Source: Liolophura sinensis
Taxonomy: Eukaryota > Mollusca > Polyplacophora > Chitonida > Chitonidae
DNA length: 64,000 nucleotides
Direction: 5' to 3'
Assembly (NCBI RefSeq): GCF_032854445.1
Contig: NC_088295.1
Coordinates: 62,293,249-62,357,248 of the forward strand
Shown: positions 22,870-33,589 of the stretch, piece after piece
How positions within the stretch are numbered: position 1 is the stretch's first letter
Layout: each line of letters starts with the position of its first letter
The notes under the pieces: generated by a model
What the model saw: the letters and a program-made list of their open reading frames with translations, nothing else
Databases searched by the model: none
What the model was told of the DNA's origin: nothing
Translations under genes and position numbers: made by a program

Positions 22870-23940
22870 GGTATTAGAATCTGAGTTATTCCCATAATAC
22901 TCTTATGTAACCATATGTATACGTGACATTTCTTTGGTTCAATTCACTTAGTCGTATATCAATCTATTTAACCTGGCAGTTTATTCATTTTTCTCAGATT
23001 TATGGGCCAAAATTACGCCCACATCTCCATCCATAATGGAATCCACGTAACTTCTTACTTCAGTCCCACTTTAGGCTTTATAGTTCACAGTGTCCCATGG
23101 GATTTAAAACTTTCAACTTTACATAAAATTCCTTTTCACTCAAGTCCTGTTCTCATTATTCTGGCAGGATGTATGGAAGCTTGGGGGCGGAGAGACGCAA
23201 TCTCAATTCTCGGTTTTCTGGATAACGTAAACTATATCCCACGGGTGAAAACTGCTTGACATTTCCCTCTCCCCACCCCCCCCTCTCTCTCTCTTTCTCT
23301 AAACCAACCGCGTTCTTTCGTGGTCCGGAAAAACAACCATACAATAGTTTTCCCGCGGCTCTTCTTGAAATAATGATGAAGTGCTTTCAGCGTGTCAGAG
23401 TTAATTTCCGACGATATATGGCTCATGGCAAGAATACCAGTCCCGCTTTCTCATAGGCTATATAATCCGCTTTGTAATCCTTGGCAGATGACGTCTGGTA
23501 TTATCTTTGGTACTTAGATGGAGAGCTCGGAATTAATCTATTTGTAATGGTCTCATAGAGTCAGGCACAAAACAAGCCTGAGGAATTCACTCTCCTTCCC
23601 AGGAAAAGTCGTTCATTGTTTCATTTACATTTCCCAAAGCAAAATATTAAGGTTGGCTTTCAACTAGCGTCCTATAAAATCAAAAATCTCTTCTGCCAAA
23701 CATATCAATACAGTTTTAATTTGCTTCAAATTGTTCAATAACTTATATAAAGGATTTTACAAAAACGACAATTAATGGAAAAGCTCATTTGCTAGGCGAG
23801 TGTCCTAGTATACTTACATTCAAATAATAACTCGGTGTCATTGTCCAGTCAACTAGTTGAATGAAAAGAGGACAAACTTTATTTAATGTGACTTTATCAT
23901 TCGACAAATCCCGTTGTCGGAACACGGTTTAAAAGACGTG
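22870..23940. other. No gene; CT-rich microsatellite
   Basis: A pyrimidine tract of C- and CT-runs lies at about 23263-23300. The overlapping open stretches on both strands here come from it. Nothing else was recognised. Confidence 0.5.
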
Positions 23941-23941
23941 T

Positions 23942-24115
23942 CCTATTTTCATACTACTTGTCCAGTTCGCCCTATAAGCATACTACTTGTCCTGTTCGTC
24001 AAATCTTCATACTACTTATCCAATTCGTCCTATTTTCATACTACTTGACCAATTCGTCCTATACTCATACTACTTGTCCAATTCGTCCTATATTCATACT
24101 ACTGGTCCAATTCAG
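23942..24115 (+). repeat. 29-bp minisatellite, six units
   Basis: CATACTACTTGTCC recurs at 23950, 23979, 24008, 24037, 24066 and 24095, an exact 29-bp period. Units contain CATACTACTT, TCCAATTCG and TCCTAT pieces with a few substitutions. Repeats are contiguous with no unique spacers, so this is a tandem minisatellite. Confidence 0.92.
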
Positions 24116-24714
24116 CTTTATTTATTATTAATATATTACTCCTTACATATCCCTTCGGTTAAGTGGTGGTTTAGGCAGTTTTGGAAATGAGCCTTGCAGA
24201 TATTGATTTGGTTTTATAATGCGAGTAGTAAAAGAATGTCAACAGGCTTGACGCTAGGATTGTGGGTAGCCTCAGTCTGCCGAGCAATGTTCGTTTCTTT
24301 GTGGCTATTTATTGTTTCGCTTTTCCTATAAACCTAATATAAGCGATACTATATACCAGATGTATATACCAAATGTAAGTAGAAACTAAGTGAAATTCAT
24401 TTAGGCAACTTAAGTGTCGCGGAGATTCCTCATAGTCTTGTTAACCCTTGGGAAATAATATGTACCTTTTATGTACCGTTTATGTACCATTGTTAAGTGT
24501 GCCACCTTTTCCCCTTGGGTTCTCTCCCCTTAAGTAAAGCTCGGTACAGTCCATAACGCTAATGAACAGTTACTTCATGACAAAACTCTTTACATGTCAG
24601 TATTAAAGACACGAATAAACTTGTAACTATATCAACACAACAATACACCTACAATATATAGAAAGCCTGTTGGTGGAAACCCTGAGGCGTGGTTCCTAAC
24701 ATGTAATGAGAACA
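24116..24714. other. No feature recognised
   Basis: AT-rich, no gene. A small duplication (ATGTACCTTTTATGTACCGTTTATGTACC) occurs near 24460-24490 as three short units. Confidence 0.4.
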
Positions 24715-25175
24715 GAGCATTTTGAGTAATTCTAGACAAGTGACGTCCAATAGTATGCGTACGTGGCGAGGTCTTCCAGCAACCTGCGGATAATCGTGGG
24801 TTTCCCCCCGGGCTCTGCCCGGTTTCCTCCCACCATAATGCTGGCCGCCGTCGTATAAGTGAAATATTCTTGAGTACGGCGTAAAACACCAATCAAATGA
24901 ATAAATCAAATCAAATCCAATAGTATGCAACTACCACTACGGCCAATTTTTGTTACCTAAGTTTGCTTTACTAATGGTGTTAGGGAGTATGTAATTTGCT
25001 ATTGTTTAAGCATTTACGTGGGCAGTTAGAATAAAACCCTAAATGACGTAAATTGTCAAGAGGAATTATTTCACCAGTTACGTTTGATCATTTGCCAATA
25101 ATCACATGCACTGTCCTCGTTACTCTTGGTGTACTCTCTATGCTGTAAGTCTTTTATTATATTATATTCTTTTAT
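24715..25175 (+). mobile_element. Family B repeat, split by a SINE
   Basis: The 5' boundary GAGTAATTCTAGACAAGTGA is at 24723; after the SINE the element resumes at 24929 with the GGGAGTATGTAATTTGCTA, GGGCAGTTAGAATAAAACCC and TTTCACCAGTTACG landmarks. It ends near GCTGTAAGTC at 25141-25150. Removing the SINE leaves a unit of about 275 bp, which agrees with the copy at 50.64-50.9 kb. Confidence 0.75.
24759..24915 (+). mobile_element. Family A SINE, 5'-truncated, with TSD
   Basis: Starts at GTACGTGGCGAGGTCTTCC and contains the intact CCCCGGGCTCTGCCCGG, CACCATAATGCTGGCCGCCG and GAGTACGGCGTAAAACACCA segments and an A-rich tail. It is flanked by the identical 13-mer TCCAATAGTATGC at 24746-24758 and 24916-24928. 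The head is missing. It inserted into a pre-existing family B element. Confidence 0.9.
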
Positions 25176-25844
25176 CATTAGAATGGTACTGATTGCATTA
25201 ACGGAGCTCAACAGAGGCTACTCGATGGAAAGAGTGTTGGCGGGATGGTACATTGTCGTGGATAAAATATAAACTGAGGTATGTATGACGGGACTCAGAT
25301 GCGGAATGCGGATTTATGTTACACCTCTCTTAACTAAATGAAGCTAATCAGCGTCTACGAGAATATTGGCTGCAAAGTTTACGAACACAGCTCGTAAACA
25401 TTATAGCAGTAAAAAAAAAAAAGATAGTGGATTTAATTATTACCAGAACTACGAAATCCTAGGAGGCTTGCAAGAGAATGTAAATATGGTTTAGATTGTA
25501 AGCTAATGTTGTGTCTGCTCAATGACGAAATGTCAGCTCTTGAGGATTTTTAGCTGTCTGGTATGCCCGGGTGACTATCCCCCAAAACAGCTGAAGTCTT
25601 CTATAACACAGACAGAAGTATCAAAATTGTGTGATATCAAAAATGGTAGTTAGCATTTAGTCGTTCCTAACTGATTAGTTATTATAACTTTCATCTCGGA
25701 TGTTCAAAGGCCCGAAGCAGTCAAATGTTGTAGTCAAGACAAATACAACAACAGCAACATCAAAGTGCATTGTCTGTCCAAATTGGTACCATTTATCGTT
25801 TTGAGGGCGCTTTAATCTTTGAGATTAGGATGAGAGAGTATTAG
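25176..25844. other. No feature recognised
   Basis: No gene, RNA or matched repeat. Confidence 0.4.
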
Positions 25845-26034
25845 CAAACGTCAACGCTTAAGTCAAAAATTCAATCGCAACTACAAATAAAATGTTTTGC
25901 TCTAGAAAGTTAAAATCTTTACTGCAGAAGAATGTATTGACTACAATTAGAGTTCTTTCCTGTTCGGAGATATTAAAGCACTTGTAAGTAATGACTTAAG
26001 TCTTAAGTACCGTGATAAATACGGGGCCTGGAGT
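25845..26034 (+). mobile_element. Family C MITE-like element
   Basis: Left end CTTAAGTCAAAAATT, right end AATGACTTAAGTC, so the two ends are imperfect inverted repeats around ACTTAAGTCA. The interior shares CTGCAGAAGAATGTA and GAGTTCTTTCCTGTTC with the copies at 26.46 (inverted) and 49.3 kb. About 165-190 bp, non-coding, AT-rich: a miniature inverted-repeat element is the simplest reading. Confidence 0.6.
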
Positions 26035-26075
26035 TGTATGGACAATTCAGTGGCGCGTACAAAAAAGGCTGTGCC

Positions 26076-26402
26076 CTAGCTCCAAACGGCGCAATAACAG
26101 ACAAGCAAAACGTCTAGAGTAGGAATAAAATATTTAATGGATTTTGTTGCGTTAACGGAATGGCTTTCCGATGTCAAGCGCGACCGAGACACTGGCCGTA
26201 CCTTAAAATTACAAAGATGATTTAAATATTTACGAATGAATTCGTGCGAAAATCGAGACGAAATCAAGACGGTTCGAATTATTATTGCTGTATTGTGTGA
26301 CAATGCAAATATATAGTCCCACAACGTATACAATGCACTGATCAAGCACGACGCTGAACTGAATGCTTGGCAACTGACCGGCTTTGACTCAGTCACATGC
26401 AT
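26076..26402 (-). other. 108-codon open stretch between inverted MITEs
   Basis: An ATG-initiated minus-strand stretch lying between two oppositely oriented family C elements. Its composition (Ser, Ile, Val, Leu rich) is not obviously protein-like and no motif is recognised. It could be a captured segment between two transposon ends or simply chance. Confidence 0.2.
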
Positions 26403-26454
26403 CCTGCACCATTAAAATTCCGTTTAAATTTGAGCCTAAGTCAAAAGTGGTTTT

Positions 26455-26622
26455 TTGAAATGTAGGCCTGATCAAGCAACTCAAGACTTAAGTCATAAAT
26501 TAAAAGTCCTTAAAAAGCCAACCTCAGAACAGGAAAGAACTCAAATTGTGATTAGTGCATTGTTCTTGCGGTAAAGAATCAGAGCTCAAATTTTAAACTT
26601 TCTTGTGAAGAAGTTTACTCGT
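26455..26622 (-). mobile_element. Family C MITE-like element, inverted partner
   Basis: CAACTCAAGACTTAAGTCATAAATT at the left corresponds to the right end of the copy at 25.85 kb read in reverse, and AACAGGAAAGAACTCAAATT matches its interior. The other end is diverged and lacks a clear terminal repeat. Confidence 0.55.
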
Positions 26623-26629
26623 GGCTATG

Positions 26630-27990
26630 TTTTTTGACATAAGACGTTTGATAAAGTTGTTTGAGAGTCGTATGTGTTCGAGTATTAATATGAAAACTTC
26701 ATTTCTAGATTTAGAATAGATTCTTTGTTTTTCTATGATGAGCACGGCTTTTTGTTGCAGGTAAACGCCGCTATTGCAGCCTTGAGTCTTGTGTTACCGG
26801 ATGTAAACAGAGGGACGGTGAAGGCCATTTATCATTGCCAAAATCCTAATGAAATCTGGTTTTGTTTTACAAACGTTGTTTTGACAATTTGCTAGTACGT
26901 ATGCACTGTTACCTTTGCGATTCCGTGCATTCCGTAGCACGTTTGAAGGACGTCTGGTTTATTCCACTCGAGTTTGGGAAGTAAATATTTGTCTCGCCTA
27001 AGCAAACAGCTTTTCTCTGACTTCTTTCAAATGTTGAAGAAGTGTTGCCTCACCTAAGCGATAACACCGTGTTAGCTTTGTACAGATGGGTTATTTAACA
27101 CCCACTTAATGAATGATTTATTGAAGCAATAGATACACCACAGAGAAAATACCCGGGTGGGGATATCAGTTGTTGGTTTTTAGTAAACGGATGCAGTTCA
27201 ACCACAGGGGAAATTTCTGTCTGGCATTCCTTGTCATGCCATGATATTGATTACATTAGTACGAGTCCTTAATCCAAGATAACAAAGGCATACCCCGCGG
27301 TTCTAACATGTCCAAGGTCAATGATCTCTATTGTAACTAGTAATAACCAGAAAGCTCCAGGGCCCAGCCAGCTCTGATTGGGTATACACTACCCCTGGGC
27401 ATGCAATTTACCGTAACAATGGTTCAACTACCGAAGCACCTCTCCTTAGAGCTACTTCCTCTCAGCCTCTTTAAATGAAAAAAAATAATTGTCTGGATTA
27501 TTGATATGTCAACTGAAAATTAGAACATAAACATTTGAGGCGGAATGATTTCGTATGATTTCATACCTAAGGGCATCAGAGAAATGATTGGAGGAACTCC
27601 TCCAGATTTGACATGTGCTATCGCCAGAAATTTGAAATAGAATGAAACGCTTCACAAAAAGAATCCAGAAGTTATTACCAGAATCGTCCTATGCTTAAGT
27701 GTGTTAATGGACTGATAATGAAACAAAATAGCATTGCTCGATTCCGATGTTTGTTTATGGTTATGACTATACGCCTGCGCATTTGCAGATCTTCATGTAA
27801 AGTGCCATACATATAACAATCATCAAACATTTATACGCTGTTTACAACTTATATTTCTGCTTTGTTTTTGACTTTAACTTTTCCACCACGTGCTCAAGCT
27901 GAGAATACACGTGCACCTCGTTACGTTATTGCTGGTGAACATACTTCTGACACGTTACATCTATAACAACTCCAGGTTTTGGCGTGGCGC
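26630..27990. other. No feature recognised
   Basis: About 1.4 kb without recognised genes. AAATATTTGTCTCGCC near 26984 recurs near 28790 with partly similar flanks, perhaps a very old dispersed repeat. Confidence 0.35.
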
Positions 27991-27994
27991 ATAC

Positions 27995-28227
27995 CTAGAC
28001 TCAGAAAGCGGTGCACCAAAACTTTGAGTTTTGCAACAAAGTGCGTTATTTGAGAACTTGCAGTCTATCTTAGACGGCACTAAATCACAGTAACGGTCTC
28101 TGTTTTCTTCGAGAGCGCCGTATATTAGGTAGGTGTGTATCGCTTTCCAGCTTGATGCAAAACGCAGCTTGCATTCTAAGGAACTGGGAGGCTGCGAGGA
28201 ATCTCTGCGAGAACAATCAACGATGTT
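27995..28227 (-). CDS. Possible Cys-containing exon, unknown
   Basis: The minus-strand stretch from an ATG at 28230 is open for 89 codons with balanced composition, including several cysteines (CKLRF, RYCDL, DCKF, LCCK). It reaches a reasonable splice donor (TCTAG then GTATGC) at 27995 and stays open past it. Pyrimidine/AG signals (CCTCCCAG, TTCCTTAG) occur within, so an acceptor could also lie inside the stretch. No family is recognised and no partner exon was found. It may be chance. Confidence 0.22.
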
Positions 28228-28239
28228 CACTTTAACGGT

Positions 28240-29115
28240 GCTTGGGCGAGAATGGAAAACCGTCTAAATGGATAGTTTTAATGGCGATGCCCAGGACTGC
28301 GCGTTATATTGTCAACAGCGAGGCTTCTATTCAAAGCTGATGTGCCTTTCGATTTGTAATTCTTTACAGCAAACGGAGAACATTTCCCACCTAAATGAAT
28401 CCCGAACAAAGCTCGGATATCTATAGTTCATTCTTGCCTTTGCAATGATGCTTTGTTCGCAATCTCGCAAGAGAACAAGGGTCAGTTCAACTTGGGCTTT
28501 GAGTCGCCAATGCGCCGGAAAACGTATCTCTGTGTATCGCTCTTTAATAGGTGACTTGAAAATTTAAAGCAAAAAAAAAAAAGGTTTTACTTCTATCCCT
28601 ACAAACTTGCTCATTAAAACGAATCAGGGGTTTCTTTTTTCGATACAAATTCTATTGACAAAGCTCTCCAGTCTGGTAGATGTATAACCTATTCGCCATC
28701 AATCACTTGGGGTTGTGCAATAAGAGTCGGACAGAAGCCTGACGAATGAACACGTGTGTATCTCACTTTCATTCGGGCTTTGTTGGATAAATATTTGTCT
28801 CGCCGAAACAAATTCGATTAGGATTACTTCTCTATTATTTGACGTCTGAGCATAGGTCTTCATATCGTTATTTCTAGGTATTCTTCTCTAAAAAAACTTA
28901 AATCTTCTCTAATACACGATAATCCATATTAACACACTGTCATCCAAATATTGAACTCGACAATGGTTTTATTAAGGCTTCTTCTTATTATACACGAATA
29001 TTTCCATATCTGTATGCGAGACAAATACATGTAGTTCTTAGGCTTGCCAAACAACTTCACCTATTCATTGATTACACGATCCTTTGCTGGCTGTGCGAGC
29101 AAAAGGCATCAAGTG
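28240..29115. other. No feature recognised
   Basis: No gene, RNA or clear repeat seen. Confidence 0.4.
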
Positions 29116-29119
29116 AAAG

Positions 29120-29285
29120 TTTAATATCCCCCTAATGAGGTCGTGGTTCAACTCCCGCTAGTTTGATCACAGTTTTAACTTAGGAGGTTTATCAAGTACT
29201 CTTGGGCCCTTCTAGCCTCTCCCGCCCATGAACTTGGCAGACTCCGTGTGAGTGAAATATTGGGAAAAACACCAGTCCAATGAAC
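29120..29285 (+). mobile_element. Family F SINE
   Basis: B-box-like GTGGTTCAACTCCCGC is at 29135-29150, followed by AGGAGGTTTATCAAGTAC (shared with the copy at 44.4 kb). The 3' body has CGCCCATGAACTTGGCAGAC, GTGAGTGAAATATT and AAAACACCAGTCCAATGAA. The 3' part resembles family A, while the middle differs. Confidence 0.5.
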
Positions 29286-29489
29286 TCCTTGATTACCTAT
29301 ATTCGGCTTACACGTATTCAACGCAAAATAAAGGAACGATTTTAAAATCTGAAACTTACAATAGACAGGGATTGTTTAGATTAATATTTAAATGTTTGCT
29401 TCAGCTTGTCTTCAGAAAAAAACATTCAAACACCTGTCGTTTATATTCATCTGTCATTCAATCATTCACTCAGTTTAACGTAATTATTC

Positions 29490-29806
29490 GCTAAAATAGA
29501 TATTCATTATCTACTTGTTCTCCTTTCGTCACGTGGTACTTTCTAATGCAATATGCCCGGTACTACAATAACTTCACAGTTTACAACAATCCAGACCAGT
29601 GATGGTTATCTCCAAACGTTTCCACACAACCTAACGTGGATAAAGGAAAGATAACATCTACACGTAACTCATCGGTATCTAGGCGGTTCTCACACTACAC
29701 TTATCACGTCATCTGACAAACAGCCTAACTGTTACTAGTGACGACAAGGCCATGCAGTGACTGTACATTTGTTCCTGACTTGTTTTCAGTAAGCGCCGAC
29801 GAAACC
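29490..29806 (+). repeat. 317-bp direct repeat, unit 1
   Basis: Starts GCTAAAATAGATATTCATTA and ends AAGCGCCGACGAAACC. Every base appears the same as in the unit at 29813-30129. The unit contains TCACGTGG (an E-box core) and ends near a pyrimidine/AG stretch (TTGTTTTCAG). No coding region is present. A 6-bp GATGAT lies between the two units. Confidence 0.95.
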
Positions 29807-29812
29807 GATGAT

Positions 29813-30129
29813 GCTAAAATAGATATTCATTATCTACTTGTTCTCCTTTCGTCACGTGGTACTTTCTAATGCAATATGCCCGGTACTACAATAACTTCAC
29901 AGTTTACAACAATCCAGACCAGTGATGGTTATCTCCAAACGTTTCCACACAACCTAACGTGGATAAAGGAAAGATAACATCTACACGTAACTCATCGGTA
30001 TCTAGGCGGTTCTCACACTACACTTATCACGTCATCTGACAAACAGCCTAACTGTTACTAGTGACGACAAGGCCATGCAGTGACTGTACATTTGTTCCTG
30101 ACTTGTTTTCAGTAAGCGCCGACGAAACC
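29813..30129 (+). repeat. 317-bp direct repeat, unit 2
   Basis: The second, apparently identical unit with a 323-bp offset. Perfect identity implies a very recent tandem duplication, gene conversion, or an assembly artefact where two overlapping reads or haplotypes were both retained. Confidence 0.95.
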
Positions 30130-30682
30130 CGCGTCAATCCGTAGCGTTTGCCTCTTACACACAAACAAAGCTATGTTTAGCTCTTCGAAGCACTTGTCTT
30201 AGAAACAGTGGGTCTATTTTAAACCCATTCAGGTTCAAAACAAAGCCTCTGAACTCTTGAAGTAGATGTTGCATTTTGACTTAATGTACTCGTCAACAGA
30301 CAGGACTCCGGTTGGCGAAAAGATTGATTATCTCTTGATCGATAGTACTGGCATTCATATCGAAATTATATCAGAAAATTTACAAATGAAGTATACACTA
30401 TAGACATCATGCTCATCAAGCGAACTGTTTGGAAGACGTACAGATCTACTTTAAACAGATTTGTACATGTATATATGTATGATGTATAAATGCGCTGTTT
30501 AAGGACTATAAATATCTTAACTAGTTGTTTTTTTGTGTCAGTACATCTTGTCCATTTGACCCTTAGAACCATTGAGGTGCTCATGCCCGTCTTAATCCTG
30601 GACTCTTCTGTTCAGTTCTAAACGCTTAACAGAAATGCCCTCGTCTGAGATACTGTCTAAACATGCTGACGTAGAAATATGA
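30130..30682. other. No feature recognised
   Basis: No gene, RNA or repeat matched. Confidence 0.4.
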
Positions 30683-30875
30683 AAAGACCACAACATAGAG
30701 TAAAACCAGAGCTGCGGCGACAGCATGTTTAGATGACAAATGGTTATCCGTAACCGGTGAAATATGGACTCTTGTCAGTTTACCTCAGTTAGGGTTTTAT
30801 TTTAACTGTTCATGTAATGCTTAAGTAGTCGCAAATTACTCGCCCCGAGCACCATGGCTTAAGCAGAATTGCTCT
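30683..30875 (-). mobile_element. Family B repeat
   Basis: GAGTAAAACCAGAGCTGCGG, GTAACCGGTGAAATATGG, CTTGTCAGTTTACCTCAG and AGCACCATGGCTTAAGCAGA appear in the standard order for a minus-strand copy. It lacks the distal third of the element. Confidence 0.75.
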
Positions 30876-30989
30876 TAAAGAAATGTTCTCATGTAAAAGC
30901 TCTCATACAAGTAGGGCCTACTCTCATAACAAAACAGGTCTTGTACAAATGGTGACGTCATACCTATAGGAATCAATGTCAGCGCATTG

Positions 30990-31205
30990 TTACCAACAGG
31001 CCCGCACGATGCTTTCCCAACAGGCCTGCATGGTGTTTTCCCAGCAGGCCTCCATTGTTTTCCTTACAGGCCTCTATGGTTTTCCTTGCAGGCATTCATG
31101 GTTTTCTTTACAGGCCTCCATGGTGTTTTTCCAACAGGCTTCCATGGTGCTTTCCCAACAGGCCTCCATGGTGCTTTCCCAACAGGCCTCCATGGTGACT
31201 TTACA
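30990..31205 (+). repeat. 24-bp minisatellite
   Basis: Units of AACAGGCCTCCATGGTGCTTTCCC, exact in the last copies (31157, 31181; period 24) and more diverged towards 30990 (CAGGCCTCTATGGTTTTCCTTG and similar). Because the period is a multiple of three the array is open in two plus-strand frames, giving repeated Gln-Ala-Ser-Met-Val or Thr-Gly-Leu-His-Gly peptides. I see no other support for translation. Confidence 0.88.
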
Positions 31206-31282
31206 ACACTAAATACATCACGTGATTATTTACGCTAGCATAGATTACTTCAGGCCGAATGATCTTGAAATTTTGTTGACAA

Positions 31283-31395
31283 ACAACATATATGTATATG
31301 TATATATATGTATATGTTGGTGAACCATGGCAAAATGCCAAAGTGCCCCCTCCTTTCTTCCATCCTTTCCCAACACACACACACATACACACCTG
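31283..31395 (+). repeat. (TATG)n and (CA)n microsatellites
   Basis: An ATATATGTATATG run lies at 31288-31317 and an ACACACACAC run at 31373-31392. Confidence 0.85.
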
Positions 31396-31737
31396 TTTGT
31401 AGTCAGATCTTCTCCGCAGTGTGCTGTACTTTGACAAACAGTGCAAACACTCTCAACAGGTGCACTTTGCGTAGCACATTGGTTATGTCAACCTATCATA
31501 CCTTTCCTTATTTTTTCACATCAAAACTTCTAGTCTGAACTAGATGCTCTTGAATTGATGGTACCACTTAATTGCATATGCAACCATTCAGTATGAACTT
31601 CTATTTAAAGAACCAGTAAAAATGTCAAACGCCTTCTATTTCTGATCGGCCTCGCAGTTCGGTGTGTTTATTATTGGACACTGTTTGATGCAAACATTCT
31701 TCAAGCTTTTCAGCTTTTGAACATAAAATGCCTCTAG

Positions 31738-31880
31738 AGTAAAACCAGAGCAATCACAACACTGTGCTAATTGGCAAATGATCACACCTAAACGCCAAAA
31801 TTTGGTCTCTTGCGAATGAACCCCGATTAGGGGTTTATTCAGACTTTTCATGTAACACCCCTAGGACAATGGTAAGACAT
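31738..31880 (-). mobile_element. Family B repeat, partial
   Basis: AGTAAAACCAGAGCAATCAC, TGGCAAATGATCACACC, GGTCTCTTGCGAATGAACC, GATTAGGGGTTTATTC and TTTCATGTAA match the minus-strand order of family B with heavy divergence. Confidence 0.7.
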
Positions 31881-31889
31881 CGGCATGGT

Positions 31890-32588
31890 TTACACCTGAC
31901 TGGTTACTTCATGTCATCAAATGTGGTCGAGCACCTTCTCGTGCTTGATGACAACGTTGATGACAATATGGCGTCATCGTAATTTATCTTTTCATTTTCC
32001 TTGCTATGTCGTTAGGTATCCCAATTAAATGAATAATAGAAACTTTACATTTACACATCAAGCCGTTTTATTTCTGCCTTGGAATCTTCATACAGTCCTA
32101 TATTTAACGCAAGCTTTTTATCAGAAGATAATTACTGAAGATGAGTTCGTTTTAGCGTCTTGGATGATTCGCAATATTCGAACAACTTTCACACGGTCTT
32201 TTCCTTGAACTGTAGCCTACCTTGGCACTTTACAACAACATAAGTAGTTGCCAATTTCGTATCGGCAATTTGCCATAATTATCTGTCAGCTAATGCCGTG
32301 GAAGGGTAAGAAGCATTATTTGAACAAGAGAAAGTAAAAACCTGATCTCAAGCAATTGAAAACCGCCACTTCACTTTGGAATAAAAAAGCAAGCAACGTC
32401 CATGTGAGTATAGAGCGAGCCTTGGCAATGCCAAAAATTGCTGTTGTTATGGTGAGAGGAAAGACTTTTTGGACATAGTATAAAATAAAGGCATAGGCTG
32501 GCCGATATCAACCTGCTTAAGTTTTTTTAAACGGCTTTATTAATCATGGATGAATGTGTTTTTAAATGTAGAATTCATTCATAGATAT
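31890..32588. other. No feature recognised
   Basis: No gene, RNA or repeat matched. Confidence 0.4.
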
Positions 32589-32589
32589 G

Positions 32590-33104
32590 TATCTTTAGAT
32601 TTTGACGAAACATATCGCCGTTTTCTTTATTTTGATCATGTATCAATTTCTGTTCTCTGCGCATGAGCTTTTCGGTCGCCAAGAACTGTTTCACCTTATT
32701 GCTGAACCGATGGAATTTTATTAGAGTGATGCCTCAGTGAAACAACATGTGCATGCAGAAGACGCCTAACATGATGACCGAGTTAGTATGTACTGCGACA
32801 CCGCACGATTATGTGGATCAGTGATTATCCTATGTCTAAGACTGAGTGCTAAACAAGGACCTGCCAAGGATTGCAATTTTCAAGTGTTTTGTAACCTTCG
32901 GTGATGGTCATTGTGCGGGAAATAGGTACATCAGTAGTTGTCTTGAGACTAAAGTATATAATCTTTAAATGCGACGAGCAGCTATCCAATGATGGCATTG
33001 TTGTTCTACTTGTTGGAGGTTTCTTCTTTATCGTGGGGTACATGCGGCTCCTCATTCAAAGTCAATTGACACACCCACAGCCTGGGTTTGTCGATATTTA
33101 TCTT
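32590..33104 (+). repeat. About 515-bp diverged tandem duplication, unit 1
   Basis: Landmarks CATATCGCCGTTTTCTTTAT, CACCTTATTGCTGAACCGAT, GAAGACGCCTAACATGATGA, GACGAGCAGCT and CATTCAAAGTCAATT appear in order and recur in unit 2 with an offset of about 515 bp. Identity looks well below that of the 317-bp pair, with several indels. No conserved reading frame is visible between the units. Confidence 0.8.
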
Positions 33105-33585
33105 TCGAAGCACTTTTTGTCAAAACCTATCGCCGTTTTCTTTATTTTGACCAAGTATCATTTTCTCTTCTGTACAGATAGTTCTGGATTTCCATATCGC
33201 TATGTGCTTGGTCGCTTCCAGCACAAGTTTTTGTCACCCAGGATTTTGTCACCTTATTGCTGAACCGATGGAATGTTATTAAGAGTGATGCCTCAATGAA
33301 ACCACATGCTGAAGACGCCTAACATCATGACAGATTCAATCACTGTATAGTGACACTGCACAAGTTATGTGGACCTGTGCTTATCCCATGTCTTTATACT
33401 GAGAGCTAAACATCTCATTAGTTGACATGAGTTTATGGTAGATAATGTTTATGTGCAACGAGCAGCTCTGTCGAATGATGGCGTTGTTCTACTTGGAGAA
33501 TTCTTCTTTATCATGAGTTGCATATTTTGAAATAAGCATGTGGATCCTCATTCAAAATCAATTAAAACACATTCTGTGTGTGTAA
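33105..33585 (+). repeat. About 515-bp diverged tandem duplication, unit 2
   Basis: Carries CCTATCGCCGTTTTCTTTAT, CACCTTATTGCTGAACCGAT, GAAGACGCCTAACATCATGA, AACGAGCAGCT and CATTCAAAATCAATT. Unit 2 has about 50 extra bases (CTGGATTTCCATATCGCTAT region) that unit 1 lacks, and lacks a stretch present in unit 1 near 32870-32920. Confidence 0.8.
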
Positions 33586-33589
33586 AACG

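Noticed and set aside
23942-24115. Regular 29-bp repeats suggestive of a CRISPR array
   Set aside because: The repeats are contiguous with no unique spacers, the context is eukaryotic and there are no cas-like genes. It is a minisatellite.
30976-31238. Repetitive peptide genes at the 24-bp array
   Set aside because: Two overlapping frames are equally open, as expected of a tandem repeat with period divisible by three. There is no other coding evidence.
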